DNA of 6,290 bases. It comes from Candidatus Wallbacteria bacterium. Lineage in GTDB: Bacteria; Muiribacteriota; JAQTZZ01. Position 1 is the first letter of the stretch. The number at the start of each line of letters is the position of its first letter. The stretch is taken from assembly GCA_028711905.1 (NCBI GenBank), contig JAQTRI010000224.1:1-6290 (forward strand), given 5' to 3'. The notes below the pieces were generated by a model, which made no database searches, was not told where the DNA came from, and worked only from the letters and a program-made list of their open reading frames with translations. A program made the translations under genes and the position numbers. Positions 1 to 6,290 of this stretch are shown here, piece after piece.

Positions 1-452
1 GTCCCCTTGCAGAACAACCTCTGAGAGCTTTTCAGACATTCCTGGTAACTCCCCAGGTTGAACACCTTTATCTTGCGCATCTTGACAGCCAACAGCTTGT
101 TGTTGACCTTTTTCAGGCGCTCACGGAACACCATGATCAGTTTAACGGCAAACTCCGTGTTCTGCATGATGATATCCAGGAAATTGTCCCTGCTCAAACA
201 AAGCAGTTCCGATTTAACAACAGCACGGGCTCCGGCTGTGCGTGGTGAACTCAGAATCAGAGCCATGTCTCCGAAAATGTCACCGGTCCTGATCGTATCC
301 AGTATCACCGTGTTACCATCGGAGTCATAGACAAAGATTTCTATCTGGCCTTTTTTGATGATATAGCAAAAAGTCGCAGCATCCCCTTTATAAAAAAGAA
401 CATCGCCCTTATCTTTGGTAATAGTGATTTTCGTGAGATCTCCGCGACTCAT
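1..452 (-). CDS. Cyclic-nucleotide-binding (cNMP) domain protein, N-terminal part, cut by the left window edge
   Basis: Reading leftward from an ATG at 452 gives 150 codons without a stop; the C-terminus lies outside the window. The translation starts MSRGDLTKIT and enters a cNMP-binding beta-roll almost at once. YKGDAATFCYIIKKGQIEIF (about residues 21-40) is the usual early strand and glycine turn. GDIFGDMALILSSPRTAGAR (57-76) is the phosphate-binding cassette, with Arg71 placed to bind the cyclic phosphate. The glutamate normally following the cassette glycine is Asp62 here. Residues about 90-128 look like the helices closing the fold. No CRP-type helix-turn-helix has appeared by residue 150, so I cannot say whether this is a transcription factor, a stand-alone sensor or the front of a larger protein. 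The start is supported by TGAGG five bases upstream. It lies 70 bases downstream of the phosphopantetheinyl transferase gene, on the same strand. The domain call is firm; the ligand and output are unknown. Confidence 0.85.
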   Translation of the reverse strand, partial: MSRGDLTKITITKDKGDVLFYKGDAATFCYIIKKGQIEIFVYDSDGNTVILDTIRTGDIFGDMALILSSPRTAGARAVVKSELLCLSRDNFLDIIMQNTEFAVKLIMVFRERLKKVNNKLLAVKMRKIKVFNLGSYQECLKSSQRLFCKG

Positions 453-457
453 TCAAG

Positions 458-462
458 CCTCA
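458..462 (-). promoter_or_regulatory. Ribosome binding site of the cNMP-binding protein gene
   Basis: On the minus strand TGAGG sits five bases before the ATG at 452. This is the best Shine-Dalgarno match near that start. It supports ATG 452, after which the cNMP-binding fold begins within about ten residues. An ATG a few bases upstream is in another frame and stops after four codons. Confidence 0.6.
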
Positions 463-473
463 TCAACGAATTA

Positions 474-496
474 GTGATCACCCGCCAGTGAATCAC
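474..496 (-). promoter_or_regulatory. Imperfect inverted repeat (possible hairpin or operator) upstream of the cNMP-binding protein gene
   Basis: In the 70-base gap between two genes, two short palindromes lie six bases apart: GTGATCAC (474-481) and GTGAATCAC (488-496). They also pair with each other. Read on the minus strand, GTGATTCAC can pair with GTGATCAC over eight base pairs with one bulged T, leaving a TGGCGG loop. The element ends about 20 bases before the ATG of the cNMP gene, just upstream of its ribosome binding site. There is no T-run after it, so it does not look like an intrinsic terminator. GTGA/TCAC half-sites resemble those recognised by CRP/FNR-family regulators, but the spacing is not the classical CRP site. 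The structure is seen; a role in control or mRNA folding is inference. Confidence 0.35.
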
Positions 497-522
497 ATAT
501 TCGGCATTTTCCTGCCATCCCA

Positions 523-1131
523 TCATTCTACCACATCCTCCCATCTTAGTGGAGCGTCAAGAATTTTCCATTCAGTTCTCTGACCAAAGGTTACAGATAC
601 AATATGACCGGGAACTTTCAACTGACAAATTTCTGTCTTCTGTCCTTTGCGCTCCAGTATCAGCAAACCCGGAAGGGGACACGATATGAGCCTGAAAGCC
701 CTCAGCGCGGATATACCTTCTCCGGACTGTTTGGACGCCGCTTCCTTGGCTGTGAACAGGCGGTAAAAATTCGGCCAGTCCTTAGCACCGATTAACTCCC
801 ATTCTTTCCTGCAGGCAATGTAGTCAAGGAGAGAAGCGGAACGGGGCACCACTTTTTCGATATCGATCCCAACAGGAAATCCGGCACAAACCGCAGCCAC
901 CATCGTATCCTTGTGCGACACGGACCAGTGGACACCACCATCAGGGAGCGGTGCGCCGAACTCGGATTTGACGACCTGATTCAACCTGAATCTGCCACAG
1001 GTGGCACTCATCATCAGAGCCACCCTGGAAAGTTCACTGAGAATACGGTTCTTTTCCCGCGCAGAGTGAGCACCTGTCTCCACTTGAGCAATGACCGGGA
1101 ATATCGAGCCTGTCAGGATATCATCATCCAC
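523..1131 (-). CDS. 4'-phosphopantetheinyl transferase, Sfp/EntD superfamily
   Basis: The 202-residue product carries the signatures of the Sfp-type phosphopantetheinyl transferases. These move 4'-phosphopantetheine from coenzyme A to a serine of acyl, peptidyl or aryl carrier proteins in the cytoplasm. VHWSVSHKD (67-75) matches the substrate-binding SHS-like motif. GIDIEKV (88-94) gives the magnesium ligands Asp90 and Glu92. FTAKEAASK (126-134) is the WxxKEAxxK-type motif with Lys129, Glu130 and Lys134. The length is typical of the shorter members. The start is a GTG at 1131, five bases after a GGGG. The first 19 bases overlap the end of the IspH-UbiA gene in another frame, so translation is probably coupled. 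No carrier protein, fatty-acid, polyketide or non-ribosomal peptide gene is visible, so the target is unknown: it could be the housekeeping transferase or one for a specialised pathway. Confidence 0.9.
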   Translation of the reverse strand: MDDDILTGSIFPVIAQVETGAHSAREKNRILSELSRVALMMSATCGRFRLNQVVKSEFGAPLPDGGVHWSVSHKDTMVAAVCAGFPVGIDIEKVVPRSASLLDYIACRKEWELIGAKDWPNFYRLFTAKEAASKQSGEGISALRAFRLISCPLPGLLILERKGQKTEICQLKVPGHIVSVTFGQRTEWKILDAPLRWEDVVE

Positions 1132-2825
1132 ATCAACCCCAGCAGGCCAAGAAAAACGAACTTGGTCTCGACAATCGTTTCAAACAGCATAGCTTGATTG
1201 AACTTGATCATTTTGTAATAAACAAGGTAGATAACCGTATACAACGGTCCGGACAAAATCAACCACGATATCCGGGGAAAGCCTCTGCTGTGCAGCAGGT
1301 ACCAGGCAAAAACTCCCAGGCTCAGGCTGAGAAGTGCCAGAAAAATCTCCGTCTGCTTCTTGCCGATAACCACAGGGAGAGTTTCCTTGCCGATCAGCCT
1401 GTCCCCCTCTATATCCATCAGATCGAGGGCCACGGTTTTGATAAATGTCAATAGAAATATCAGGCACAATGCGAAAACATGACGCAGATCAGAAGATCCG
1501 ATGCGGTTGATCAGCGGGAGGAAGCCTACAACTATAGTCATGGCAGCAGCCGTAAAAAGATCTTTGGAAAGTGGAATTTCGTTGAACCAGCGGTTAGGAA
1601 AATCCTGGGACGGTTTCCTGATCTCGACCTGGTAGAGATACCCGGCCAGCAGTGCCAGAGCAAGCAGTGAGCCCGTAACATTCGAATCCACGAATGCAAC
1701 TATCAATGCCAGAACGATGCTGACCCCGCTGAGCCTCATCTGTAACTTGTTTCTGCGGACTGATAAGGGGATAGTCTTGCGCTGCCGGTTCAGGGTATAC
1801 ATGGCGTATGTATAGAAAAAAGCCATCATAGGAAAAAGGCTCTCCTCGGGAGTCATCCATCCGCCTGCCGGATATCGGTAAACAGCCAGGGTAAAAACCG
1901 ACAGCATGGCCGCTCCCATGGATACGAGCAGGTTGGAATGCAGCAGAAACGCCGTCAGGGCAAACAGCCAGTATCGCCAGGGATCCCTGACCCTGCCGAA
2001 TCCCTTGAGACGGTTAATCACATCCGCAGTGATCCAGTTGGGGGTGGAAGCGCCTGCGGTAACTCCCACATGGGTGAAATCCTTGAAATCCTCTTCATTC
2101 AATTCAACGGCGGTTTCCACATGGAACGACCTGATTCCCCTCTGGTGCGCGATCTCAGCTAAGCGCCTGGTGTTGGCGCTGTTTTTTCCCCCGACCACGA
2201 CAACTGCGTCAACAGTTCCGGCCAGCTGATGCACCTCCTGCTGACGATCGGAAGTCGCCTGGCAGATAGAATCAAAAACCAGGCACTTGCCGTATCTCTT
2301 TCTGATGAGACCGGAGATTGCTTCGTACTCCTGTTCATTGAAAGTTGTTTGAGCTATTACAATGGCCCGTTCCGCCTCAGGAAGCTGGTCCACCTCGTCC
2401 TGAGTTTCTATCACTACATGCCCGGCAGGAGCGAAGCTCTGAAGACTGATGATCTCAGGATGCCGCCTGTCCCCAACAATGACGACAAAGTATCCCTGAT
2501 CGGAGTATTTCTTGATTTTATGCTGGCTGGATAAAACATGCGGACAGGTAGCATCCACAATATTCACACCGCGGGAGCGCAACTGCTCGATTTCCTCGCG
2601 TGGCATGCCGTGCGCACGGACAATCAGCACTCCGGAGCTGATCTCAGTCGAACTTACGGCAGCCTCAATGCCTTTGATCTGCAGCGCTTCCACTGCCTGC
2701 CGGTTGTGAATCAGCGGACCGCTGGTGAAAATCCTGGTGTCCTGACGAGTGGTCTTAAGAGCGATCTGAACCGCCCTTTTGACGCCCATGCAGAAACCCG
2801 CTGTTTTCGCGAGCGTGATCTTCAT
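1113..2825 (-). CDS. ispH: Fusion protein: IspH (HMBPP reductase) N-terminal domain plus UbiA-type membrane prenyltransferase C-terminal domain
   Basis: Residues 1 to about 275 are a full-length IspH, the last enzyme of the MEP pathway, which reduces HMBPP to IPP and DMAPP on an iron-sulfur cluster. The three cluster cysteines are Cys12 (GFCMGV), Cys94 (ATCPHV) and Cys188 (SICQAT). Other active-site positions are present: His40-Asn41, His72 (AHG), His122 and Glu124 (RHPE), the QTTF threonines (160-161), Ser216/Asn218 (KNSAN) and Ser260 (AGASTP). Residues about 283-570 are hydrophobic, with about eight or nine predicted membrane helices, and carry a UbiA-family second motif, DLMDIEGDRLIGKETLP (468-484; Asp468, Asp471, Asp475). 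The first UbiA motif, normally NDxxDxxxD, is not recognisable: the matching place reads TLNRQRKTIPL (344-354). The frame runs through the junction without a stop, so this is a true fusion. IspH alone is usually about 280-320 residues. The ATG overlaps the pullulanase stop by one base (TGATG), with no good Shine-Dalgarno. IspH activity is near certain; the prenyl acceptor is unknown. Confidence 0.9.
   Translation of the reverse strand: MKITLAKTAGFCMGVKRAVQIALKTTRQDTRIFTSGPLIHNRQAVEALQIKGIEAAVSSTEISSGVLIVRAHGMPREEIEQLRSRGVNIVDATCPHVLSSQHKIKKYSDQGYFVVIVGDRRHPEIISLQSFAPAGHVVIETQDEVDQLPEAERAIVIAQTTFNEQEYEAISGLIRKRYGKCLVFDSICQATSDRQQEVHQLAGTVDAVVVVGGKNSANTRRLAEIAHQRGIRSFHVETAVELNEEDFKDFTHVGVTAGASTPNWITADVINRLKGFGRVRDPWRYWLFALTAFLLHSNLLVSMGAAMLSVFTLAVYRYPAGGWMTPEESLFPMMAFFYTYAMYTLNRQRKTIPLSVRRNKLQMRLSGVSIVLALIVAFVDSNVTGSLLALALLAGYLYQVEIRKPSQDFPNRWFNEIPLSKDLFTAAAMTIVVGFLPLINRIGSSDLRHVFALCLIFLLTFIKTVALDLMDIEGDRLIGKETLPVVIGKKQTEIFLALLSLSLGVFAWYLLHSRGFPRISWLILSGPLYTVIYLVYYKMIKFNQAMLFETIVETKFVFLGLLGLMWMMIS
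1137..1140 (-). promoter_or_regulatory. Ribosome binding site supporting the GTG start of the phosphopantetheinyl transferase
   Basis: GGGG on the minus strand lies five bases before the GTG at 1131, inside the coding end of the IspH-UbiA gene. It supports GTG 1131, which makes the transferase overlap the upstream gene by 19 bases. Confidence 0.4.
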
Positions 2826-2827
2826 CA
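2823..2827 (-). other. TGATG stop/start overlap between pullulanase and ispH-ubiA
   Basis: On the minus strand the pullulanase stop TGA (2827-2825) and the IspH ATG (2825-2823) share one base. The bases just upstream contain no convincing Shine-Dalgarno, so ribosomes finishing the pullulanase probably re-initiate here. The IspH start is firm because the conserved N-terminus (MKITLAKTAGFCMGV) begins exactly there. Confidence 0.7.
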
Positions 2828-5323
2828 GTCTTTGAAGAGAATCATCATGGACACAGCCTTTACCTCTACCCGCGTTTCCACGCTTCTGAAGTCTCCTGAT
2901 GCGACCTTTTCCCTGTCAGCAGCGACTTTCCATATCCCGCCGGAAAGCTGAAATTCCCTGTCAATGCGGGAAGGATTGATCAGAACCAGAATTTCTGTCC
3001 AGATATCTCCGCAAGCCCCGCCATCAATGCTATACCCGATACATCCGCCCTCAGACGGCAGGTTCGAACCATCGAAAAAATGGATAAATTTACGGATTCC
3101 ATCCGCTTTTTCCATGCGGAAAGACGGATGTTCAGCCCTGATGCGGATCAAACCCTGGAAATAACGGAAAGTATCCAGATTGTTCCATTTCCAGTCCCAG
3201 TCGATCCGGTTGATTTCATCAGGAAGATTGTATGAATTGTGCTCCCCTTTTTTGGTGCGCAGCATTTCCTGCCCCGAGTGGATGAAAGGAATACCTTGAG
3301 AAGTCAAAACTATTGCCGCTGCTAAGCGGTGCATGAACACCATCTCCTGAGTTGAAGCTGATCCTGCAGACAGGGTGATCCTGTCCCACAGCGTCTGATT
3401 GTCATGACAGCTGGTGTAATTAATGGTTTCCAGCGGTGAATCGGCAAAAAGATCGATACTGCCACGGATGCCCCTGACAACTTCCTCTCGATTGATTCCT
3501 GCCTGTACAAACCCTGGCCCATTATCCCAGACACTTCCCTTGAGCGCATCCCTGAAAACATCGTTAAAAACAGAAAATCCCTTGGAGCGCTGGCTGCCTT
3601 TCTCGGTTTTTGCTATACCCGTGTCTCCGCCGGCCCAGGGTTCTCCATAAATAAGGACCTCAGGGTTAATGGCTCTCAGTTCCCTGACGATATGCTCCAT
3701 GGTTTCCAAGTCTATCAGCCCCATCAGGTCGAAGCGGAATCCGTCCATCCTGTATTCACTGACCCAGTATTTCAAGCTGTCCAGAATAAACTTCCTGCCC
3801 ATCGGCGATTCGCTCCTGAACTCGTTGCCGCAACCTGAACCGTTCCAGAATGTGCCGTCTTCTTTCATGCGATAATAATAATTTCCGGCCATCGCGCCAA
3901 GTCCAAACATCTTGGTGGGATCTGTTTCGGCTGTGTGGTTGTAAACAACATCCAGCACCACTTTGAATCCTTTCCGATGCAAGGCATCGATCATGGTCTT
4001 CAATTCCCGCACCCTGCTGCTGTCGTCTGTTCTGGAAGCATACCATCCGTCCGGAGAATTGAAATGCACCGGCATGTATCCCCAGTTGTAATCATCGGAA
4101 GCTTCGTTGTTCTCGAAATCCTGCACCGGCATGATCTGAATGACATTGACTCCCAGTTCGCTCAAATGATCGATTCCGGTCAGAATTTCCGGGTGATCCG
4201 GATGTTTAGTCCCTGTCTCGGTAAGCCCCAGATACTTTCCTTTAGCGCGAATACCGGAATTGCCGCTGATGGTAAAATCCCTGATGTGCAGTTCATAAAT
4301 CACGCTCTGTGAGATGTCGAAAACCGGAGAAAAGTGCACAGGAGTATTATCCCGAACAATCAAACCCCTGCCATTGTGAGAAGTGTTACAGCGGGAATAC
4401 GGGTCGATCCCCTCCCTGACCATACCTTCCCGCTCAACCTTTATTGTGTAGTAGAGCCCTTCCAGACTTTCTGAAGCAGCAGTTTCCCACACCCCCCCCG
4501 GCAGCCTGTGCATAGGAAGCTCCCTTGCTGCAGGCCCTGCAGATGACGGATAAAGGACCACAACCACTGAGCAGGCGTCAGGCGCAAATACGCGCAGTAC
4601 AGTACGCTCATTTTCCCTGATTATTCCCAGGGTTGTATCTGATCTGAACATCGGCGCGTCCAGCACTTCTCCCAGCCGGACCGGGATCTCCCCCATGTGA
4701 TTTGAAGTCAGACGCCATTCGCCACGGCAAATCTCTTCCAGCGAAGAAAGGGAAAGAGCCGGGATCACAAAATCCAGGCGGAACATCCCGGGACCGATTG
4801 TCCGGGCGATCGGGGGCGCGACAGGAATATCCCGTGACCCACTCCTGAGGGTAAACCCGCCTGAAGCAAGCCCCTCAGAAGACACAGGACCTGCGACCGT
4901 CAAACAAAGGGTTGTCTCGGTTCCGATCGAAGCTGTCATTAATTTTGGAGACAGGTCCGGCTTTTGTGTGTAAACAATTGAATCATTCTGCATCAGGTAA
5001 ACCTCCCTCTCCTGATTAATATGAAAAAAACGATCCGGCGGGTCCTTGGATTCCCACTGTCCGAACTTGGGAAGCAATCCGATCTTCTTTCCAGATAATC
5101 CGAGTGCTCGCGGGTCGATCTCGAAAACCACTCCGGATTCATCCTTTCCCGAGGCTTGAATATTCATCCCTGCACTGTTGTCGGTCGCATTCCAAACCCA
5201 CAGACACCATCCATCATAATCATTTCCAAATCTGAAATATCGTACTTTCAAGGTGTCACCGGCCATAATCTGCATCCAGGAATAGACAGCCATCACCAGC
5301 AGGACAAAAACCTTTCTATTCAT
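2825..5323 (-). CDS. pulA: Type I pullulanase (GH13 alpha-1,6-glucan debranching enzyme), secreted
   Basis: This enzyme hydrolyses alpha-1,6 branch links in pullulan, starch or glycogen fragments. Positions count from an upstream in-frame ATG at 5335; the ATG at 5323 is residue 5. Residues 5-25 (MNRKVFVLLVMAVYS...IMA) form a signal peptide with probable cleavage before GDT and no lipobox cysteine, so the protein is exported. Residues about 28-125 resemble the pullulanase PUD/CBM41 starch-binding domain (GNDYDGWCLWVW, 38-49). About 132-230 is an unassigned beta-rich domain, and 233-330 is CBM48-like. The GH13 barrel follows: YNWGYMP (416-422), the type I pullulanase hallmark; DVVYNH (462-467); GFRFDLMGL with nucleophile Asp536; YGEPW with acid/base Glu565; and HDN with Asp645. 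A beta C-domain ends the protein. All catalytic residues are intact and the length is normal. I prefer ATG 5323 because it gives a better signal peptide and a four-base ATGA overlap with the receiver gene; ATG 5335 is the alternative. Confidence 0.93.
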   Translation of the reverse strand: MNRKVFVLLVMAVYSWMQIMAGDTLKVRYFRFGNDYDGWCLWVWNATDNSAGMNIQASGKDESGVVFEIDPRALGLSGKKIGLLPKFGQWESKDPPDRFFHINQEREVYLMQNDSIVYTQKPDLSPKLMTASIGTETTLCLTVAGPVSSEGLASGGFTLRSGSRDIPVAPPIARTIGPGMFRLDFVIPALSLSSLEEICRGEWRLTSNHMGEIPVRLGEVLDAPMFRSDTTLGIIRENERTVLRVFAPDACSVVVVLYPSSAGPAARELPMHRLPGGVWETAASESLEGLYYTIKVEREGMVREGIDPYSRCNTSHNGRGLIVRDNTPVHFSPVFDISQSVIYELHIRDFTISGNSGIRAKGKYLGLTETGTKHPDHPEILTGIDHLSELGVNVIQIMPVQDFENNEASDDYNWGYMPVHFNSPDGWYASRTDDSSRVRELKTMIDALHRKGFKVVLDVVYNHTAETDPTKMFGLGAMAGNYYYRMKEDGTFWNGSGCGNEFRSESPMGRKFILDSLKYWVSEYRMDGFRFDLMGLIDLETMEHIVRELRAINPEVLIYGEPWAGGDTGIAKTEKGSQRSKGFSVFNDVFRDALKGSVWDNGPGFVQAGINREEVVRGIRGSIDLFADSPLETINYTSCHDNQTLWDRITLSAGSASTQEMVFMHRLAAAIVLTSQGIPFIHSGQEMLRTKKGEHNSYNLPDEINRIDWDWKWNNLDTFRYFQGLIRIRAEHPSFRMEKADGIRKFIHFFDGSNLPSEGGCIGYSIDGGACGDIWTEILVLINPSRIDREFQLSGGIWKVAADREKVASGDFRSVETRVEVKAVSMMILFKD
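5320..5323 (-). other. ATGA start/stop overlap between the receiver-domain gene and pullulanase
   Basis: The preferred pullulanase ATG (5323-5321) overlaps the receiver-gene stop TGA (5322-5320) in the classic coupling arrangement. GGAAGG (5341-5336) lies 12 bases upstream of this ATG and directly abuts the alternative ATG at 5335, which is too close to serve it. A weaker GGA lies seven bases before ATG 5323. Confidence 0.6.
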
Positions 5324-6290
5324 GTCCTTTTCCATCCTTCCAGCGTTTTTCTCGCCATTGCAAGGATCTGATCGTCATCACAGGGTTTGGGAATAAACAG
5401 GGCCGCTCCCGCACTCAGAAGCTTAGCTACCTTATCTCTGTTGTCCGGAGCCGAAACTGCAATCATCATCGAACGCTGGTTACGCGAGCGCATCTTTCGA
5501 GCAATCTCGATGCAATCCATCCCCGGAAAATTGACTTCTGTTATCACTAAATCCGGCGCCGTGTTTTCAATGATCTCAAGCAGGGATTCCTGACTGTCGG
5601 CTTCCCCTGATACTCTGAATCCATTGCTTTCAAAAAGACTGCGCCACTTTTTTCGGGAAAACTTGATCAGGTCCGCCAGAGCAACACTGTCCCTTTTCAG
5701 GTATTCAGTGATGACTCCTGTAACAGCCTCAAGATTAACGGGTTTTCCCGTACAAAGACCTGCGCCATGTTCCTGTGCCTTTTTGCAGACCTCAGCAGAA
5801 TCTGAGGATGCAATGATTGTGACTGAGGGAAAACTGCGGCAAATCTCTTCAATCACGGAATATCCTTCATAACTACCGATGATCGGGTCAACAATCAGCA
5901 GATCAGGCGACAGCTTATCGCAAAGTTCCAAGGCCCTGTGCCATGAATCCACCTCTCCCACTACCCGGAACCCGTTTTCTGATAACATCCGGCTCGTCCG
6001 GTGCCTGGATGTCTCATTTTCCTCGATAACAACTACTTTTTTCATTGACAATCCGAAATAGACTGCCTGCGCCATTTTTTTTATGTCGATCGGTTTTTCC
6101 AGGCAGATTCCGAAGTCTTCGGCTTCCTTGAACTTCTCGGTTTGAGAAGAAACAACGACAATGGTCGAATCAGCTCTTTCAATTCGCAATTTTCGCAAAA
6201 CAGGCAGCATGTCCACGCCGGAAATGGATAACTCTGAAACAACGAGATCCGGCCTGACGGCGCGGATAACTCCATTGACATCAGCAATAT
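5320..6290 (-). CDS. Tandem response-regulator receiver (REC) domain protein, C-terminal part, cut by the right window edge
   Basis: The frame is open to the window edge, giving 322 residues; the N-terminus is missing. A GTG at 6216 lies inside a receiver domain and is not the real start. Three receiver domains follow one another. REC1 (fragment residues 1 to about 80, N-terminus missing) has PDLVVSELSISG (13-24) and EKP with Lys65. REC2 (about 82-197) opens KKVVVIEEN, has PDLLIVDPI with phospho-acceptor Asp134, and GKP with Lys182. REC3 (about 200-318) has PDLVITEVNFPGMD (245-258) and PKP with Lys301. REC1 and REC3 carry glutamate (Glu19 and Glu251) where the phosphorylated aspartate normally sits, while REC2 keeps aspartate. 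The acidic pocket at the start of REC3 is also weak (ALADLIKF). No DNA-binding, GGDEF, kinase or other output domain follows REC3; any output must lie upstream or come from a partner. It overlaps the pullulanase gene by four bases and is probably co-transcribed with it. Confidence 0.88.
   Translation of the reverse strand, partial: IADVNGVIRAVRPDLVVSELSISGVDMLPVLRKLRIERADSTIVVVSSQTEKFKEAEDFGICLEKPIDIKKMAQAVYFGLSMKKVVVIEENETSRHRTSRMLSENGFRVVGEVDSWHRALELCDKLSPDLLIVDPIIGSYEGYSVIEEICRSFPSVTIIASSDSAEVCKKAQEHGAGLCTGKPVNLEAVTGVITEYLKRDSVALADLIKFSRKKWRSLFESNGFRVSGEADSQESLLEIIENTAPDLVITEVNFPGMDCIEIARKMRSRNQRSMMIAVSAPDNRDKVAKLLSAGAALFIPKPCDDDQILAMARKTLEGWKRT

Noticed and set aside
58..330. A plus-strand open frame of 90 codons at the left edge
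   Set aside because: The minus strand encodes a clear cNMP-binding domain through the whole stretch, including the phosphate-binding cassette.
453..522. A classical CRP site or an intrinsic terminator in the gap before the cNMP gene
   Set aside because: TGTGA and TCAC half-sites occur but with the wrong spacing for CRP, and the hairpin is not followed by a T-run. I also found no convincing -35/-10 pair.
1740..1815. A frameshift in the UbiA domain as the cause of the missing first motif
   Set aside because: I read the other two minus-strand frames; one contains stops and the other does not give NDxxD-like residues, and the gene frame stays open with hydrophobic helices on both sides.
1906..2534. 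Two adjoining plus-strand open frames of about 100 codons each, antisense to IspH
   Set aside because: They are shadows of a gene whose catalytic residues are all present on the minus strand; no supporting motif is seen.
2538..2951. A plus-strand open frame of 137 codons, antisense to ispH and the pullulanase end
   Set aside because: It lies opposite strongly conserved coding sequence, shows no recognisable domain and has composition typical of an antisense shadow.
3935..4312. A plus-strand open frame of 125 codons, antisense to the pullulanase barrel
   Set aside because: The opposite strand encodes the conserved YNWGY and DVVYNH regions; the plus-strand product resembles no family.
4492..4499. 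A run of eight C (eight G in the coding sense) inside the pullulanase gene, as a phase-variation tract
   Set aside because: The reading frame passes through it intact (LPGGVWET), it is far from the start, and a single short run is not enough to claim slippage control.

Overview
The window is compact bacterial DNA of roughly even base composition. Every convincing gene lies on the minus strand, so transcription runs from the right edge to the left edge. Use of IspH points to a bacterium making isoprenoids by the MEP pathway. A signal-peptide-bearing type I pullulanase suggests it degrades alpha-glucans outside the cytoplasm. I cannot assign a phylum from these genes; an environmental or uncultivated lineage is a guess based on the odd domain combinations.

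Layout in transcription order: (1) 6290-5320, the C-terminal part of a protein made of at least three response-regulator receiver domains. (2) 5323-2825, a complete type I pullulanase with signal peptide, overlapping gene 1 by an ATGA. (3) 2825-1113, a 570-residue fusion of a complete IspH with a UbiA-type membrane prenyltransferase, joined to gene 2 by a TGATG. (4) 1131-523, an Sfp-type 4'-phosphopantetheinyl transferase with a GTG start inside the end of gene 3. (5) After a 70-base gap holding an imperfect inverted repeat, 452-1, the N-terminal part of a cyclic-nucleotide-binding-domain protein that runs off the left edge.

The first four genes overlap at every junction and are probably translationally coupled in one transcript. 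Their functions (signalling, glucan debranching, isoprenoid supply plus prenyl transfer, carrier-protein activation) do not form a known pathway. I see no CRISPR array, RNA gene, insertion sequence, integrase or clear intrinsic terminator.

The points most worth a second look are the IspH-UbiA fusion, in which the IspH half keeps all its key residues while the UbiA half has lost its first aspartate-rich motif, and the receiver protein, in which two of three domains carry glutamate at the phospho-acceptor position.
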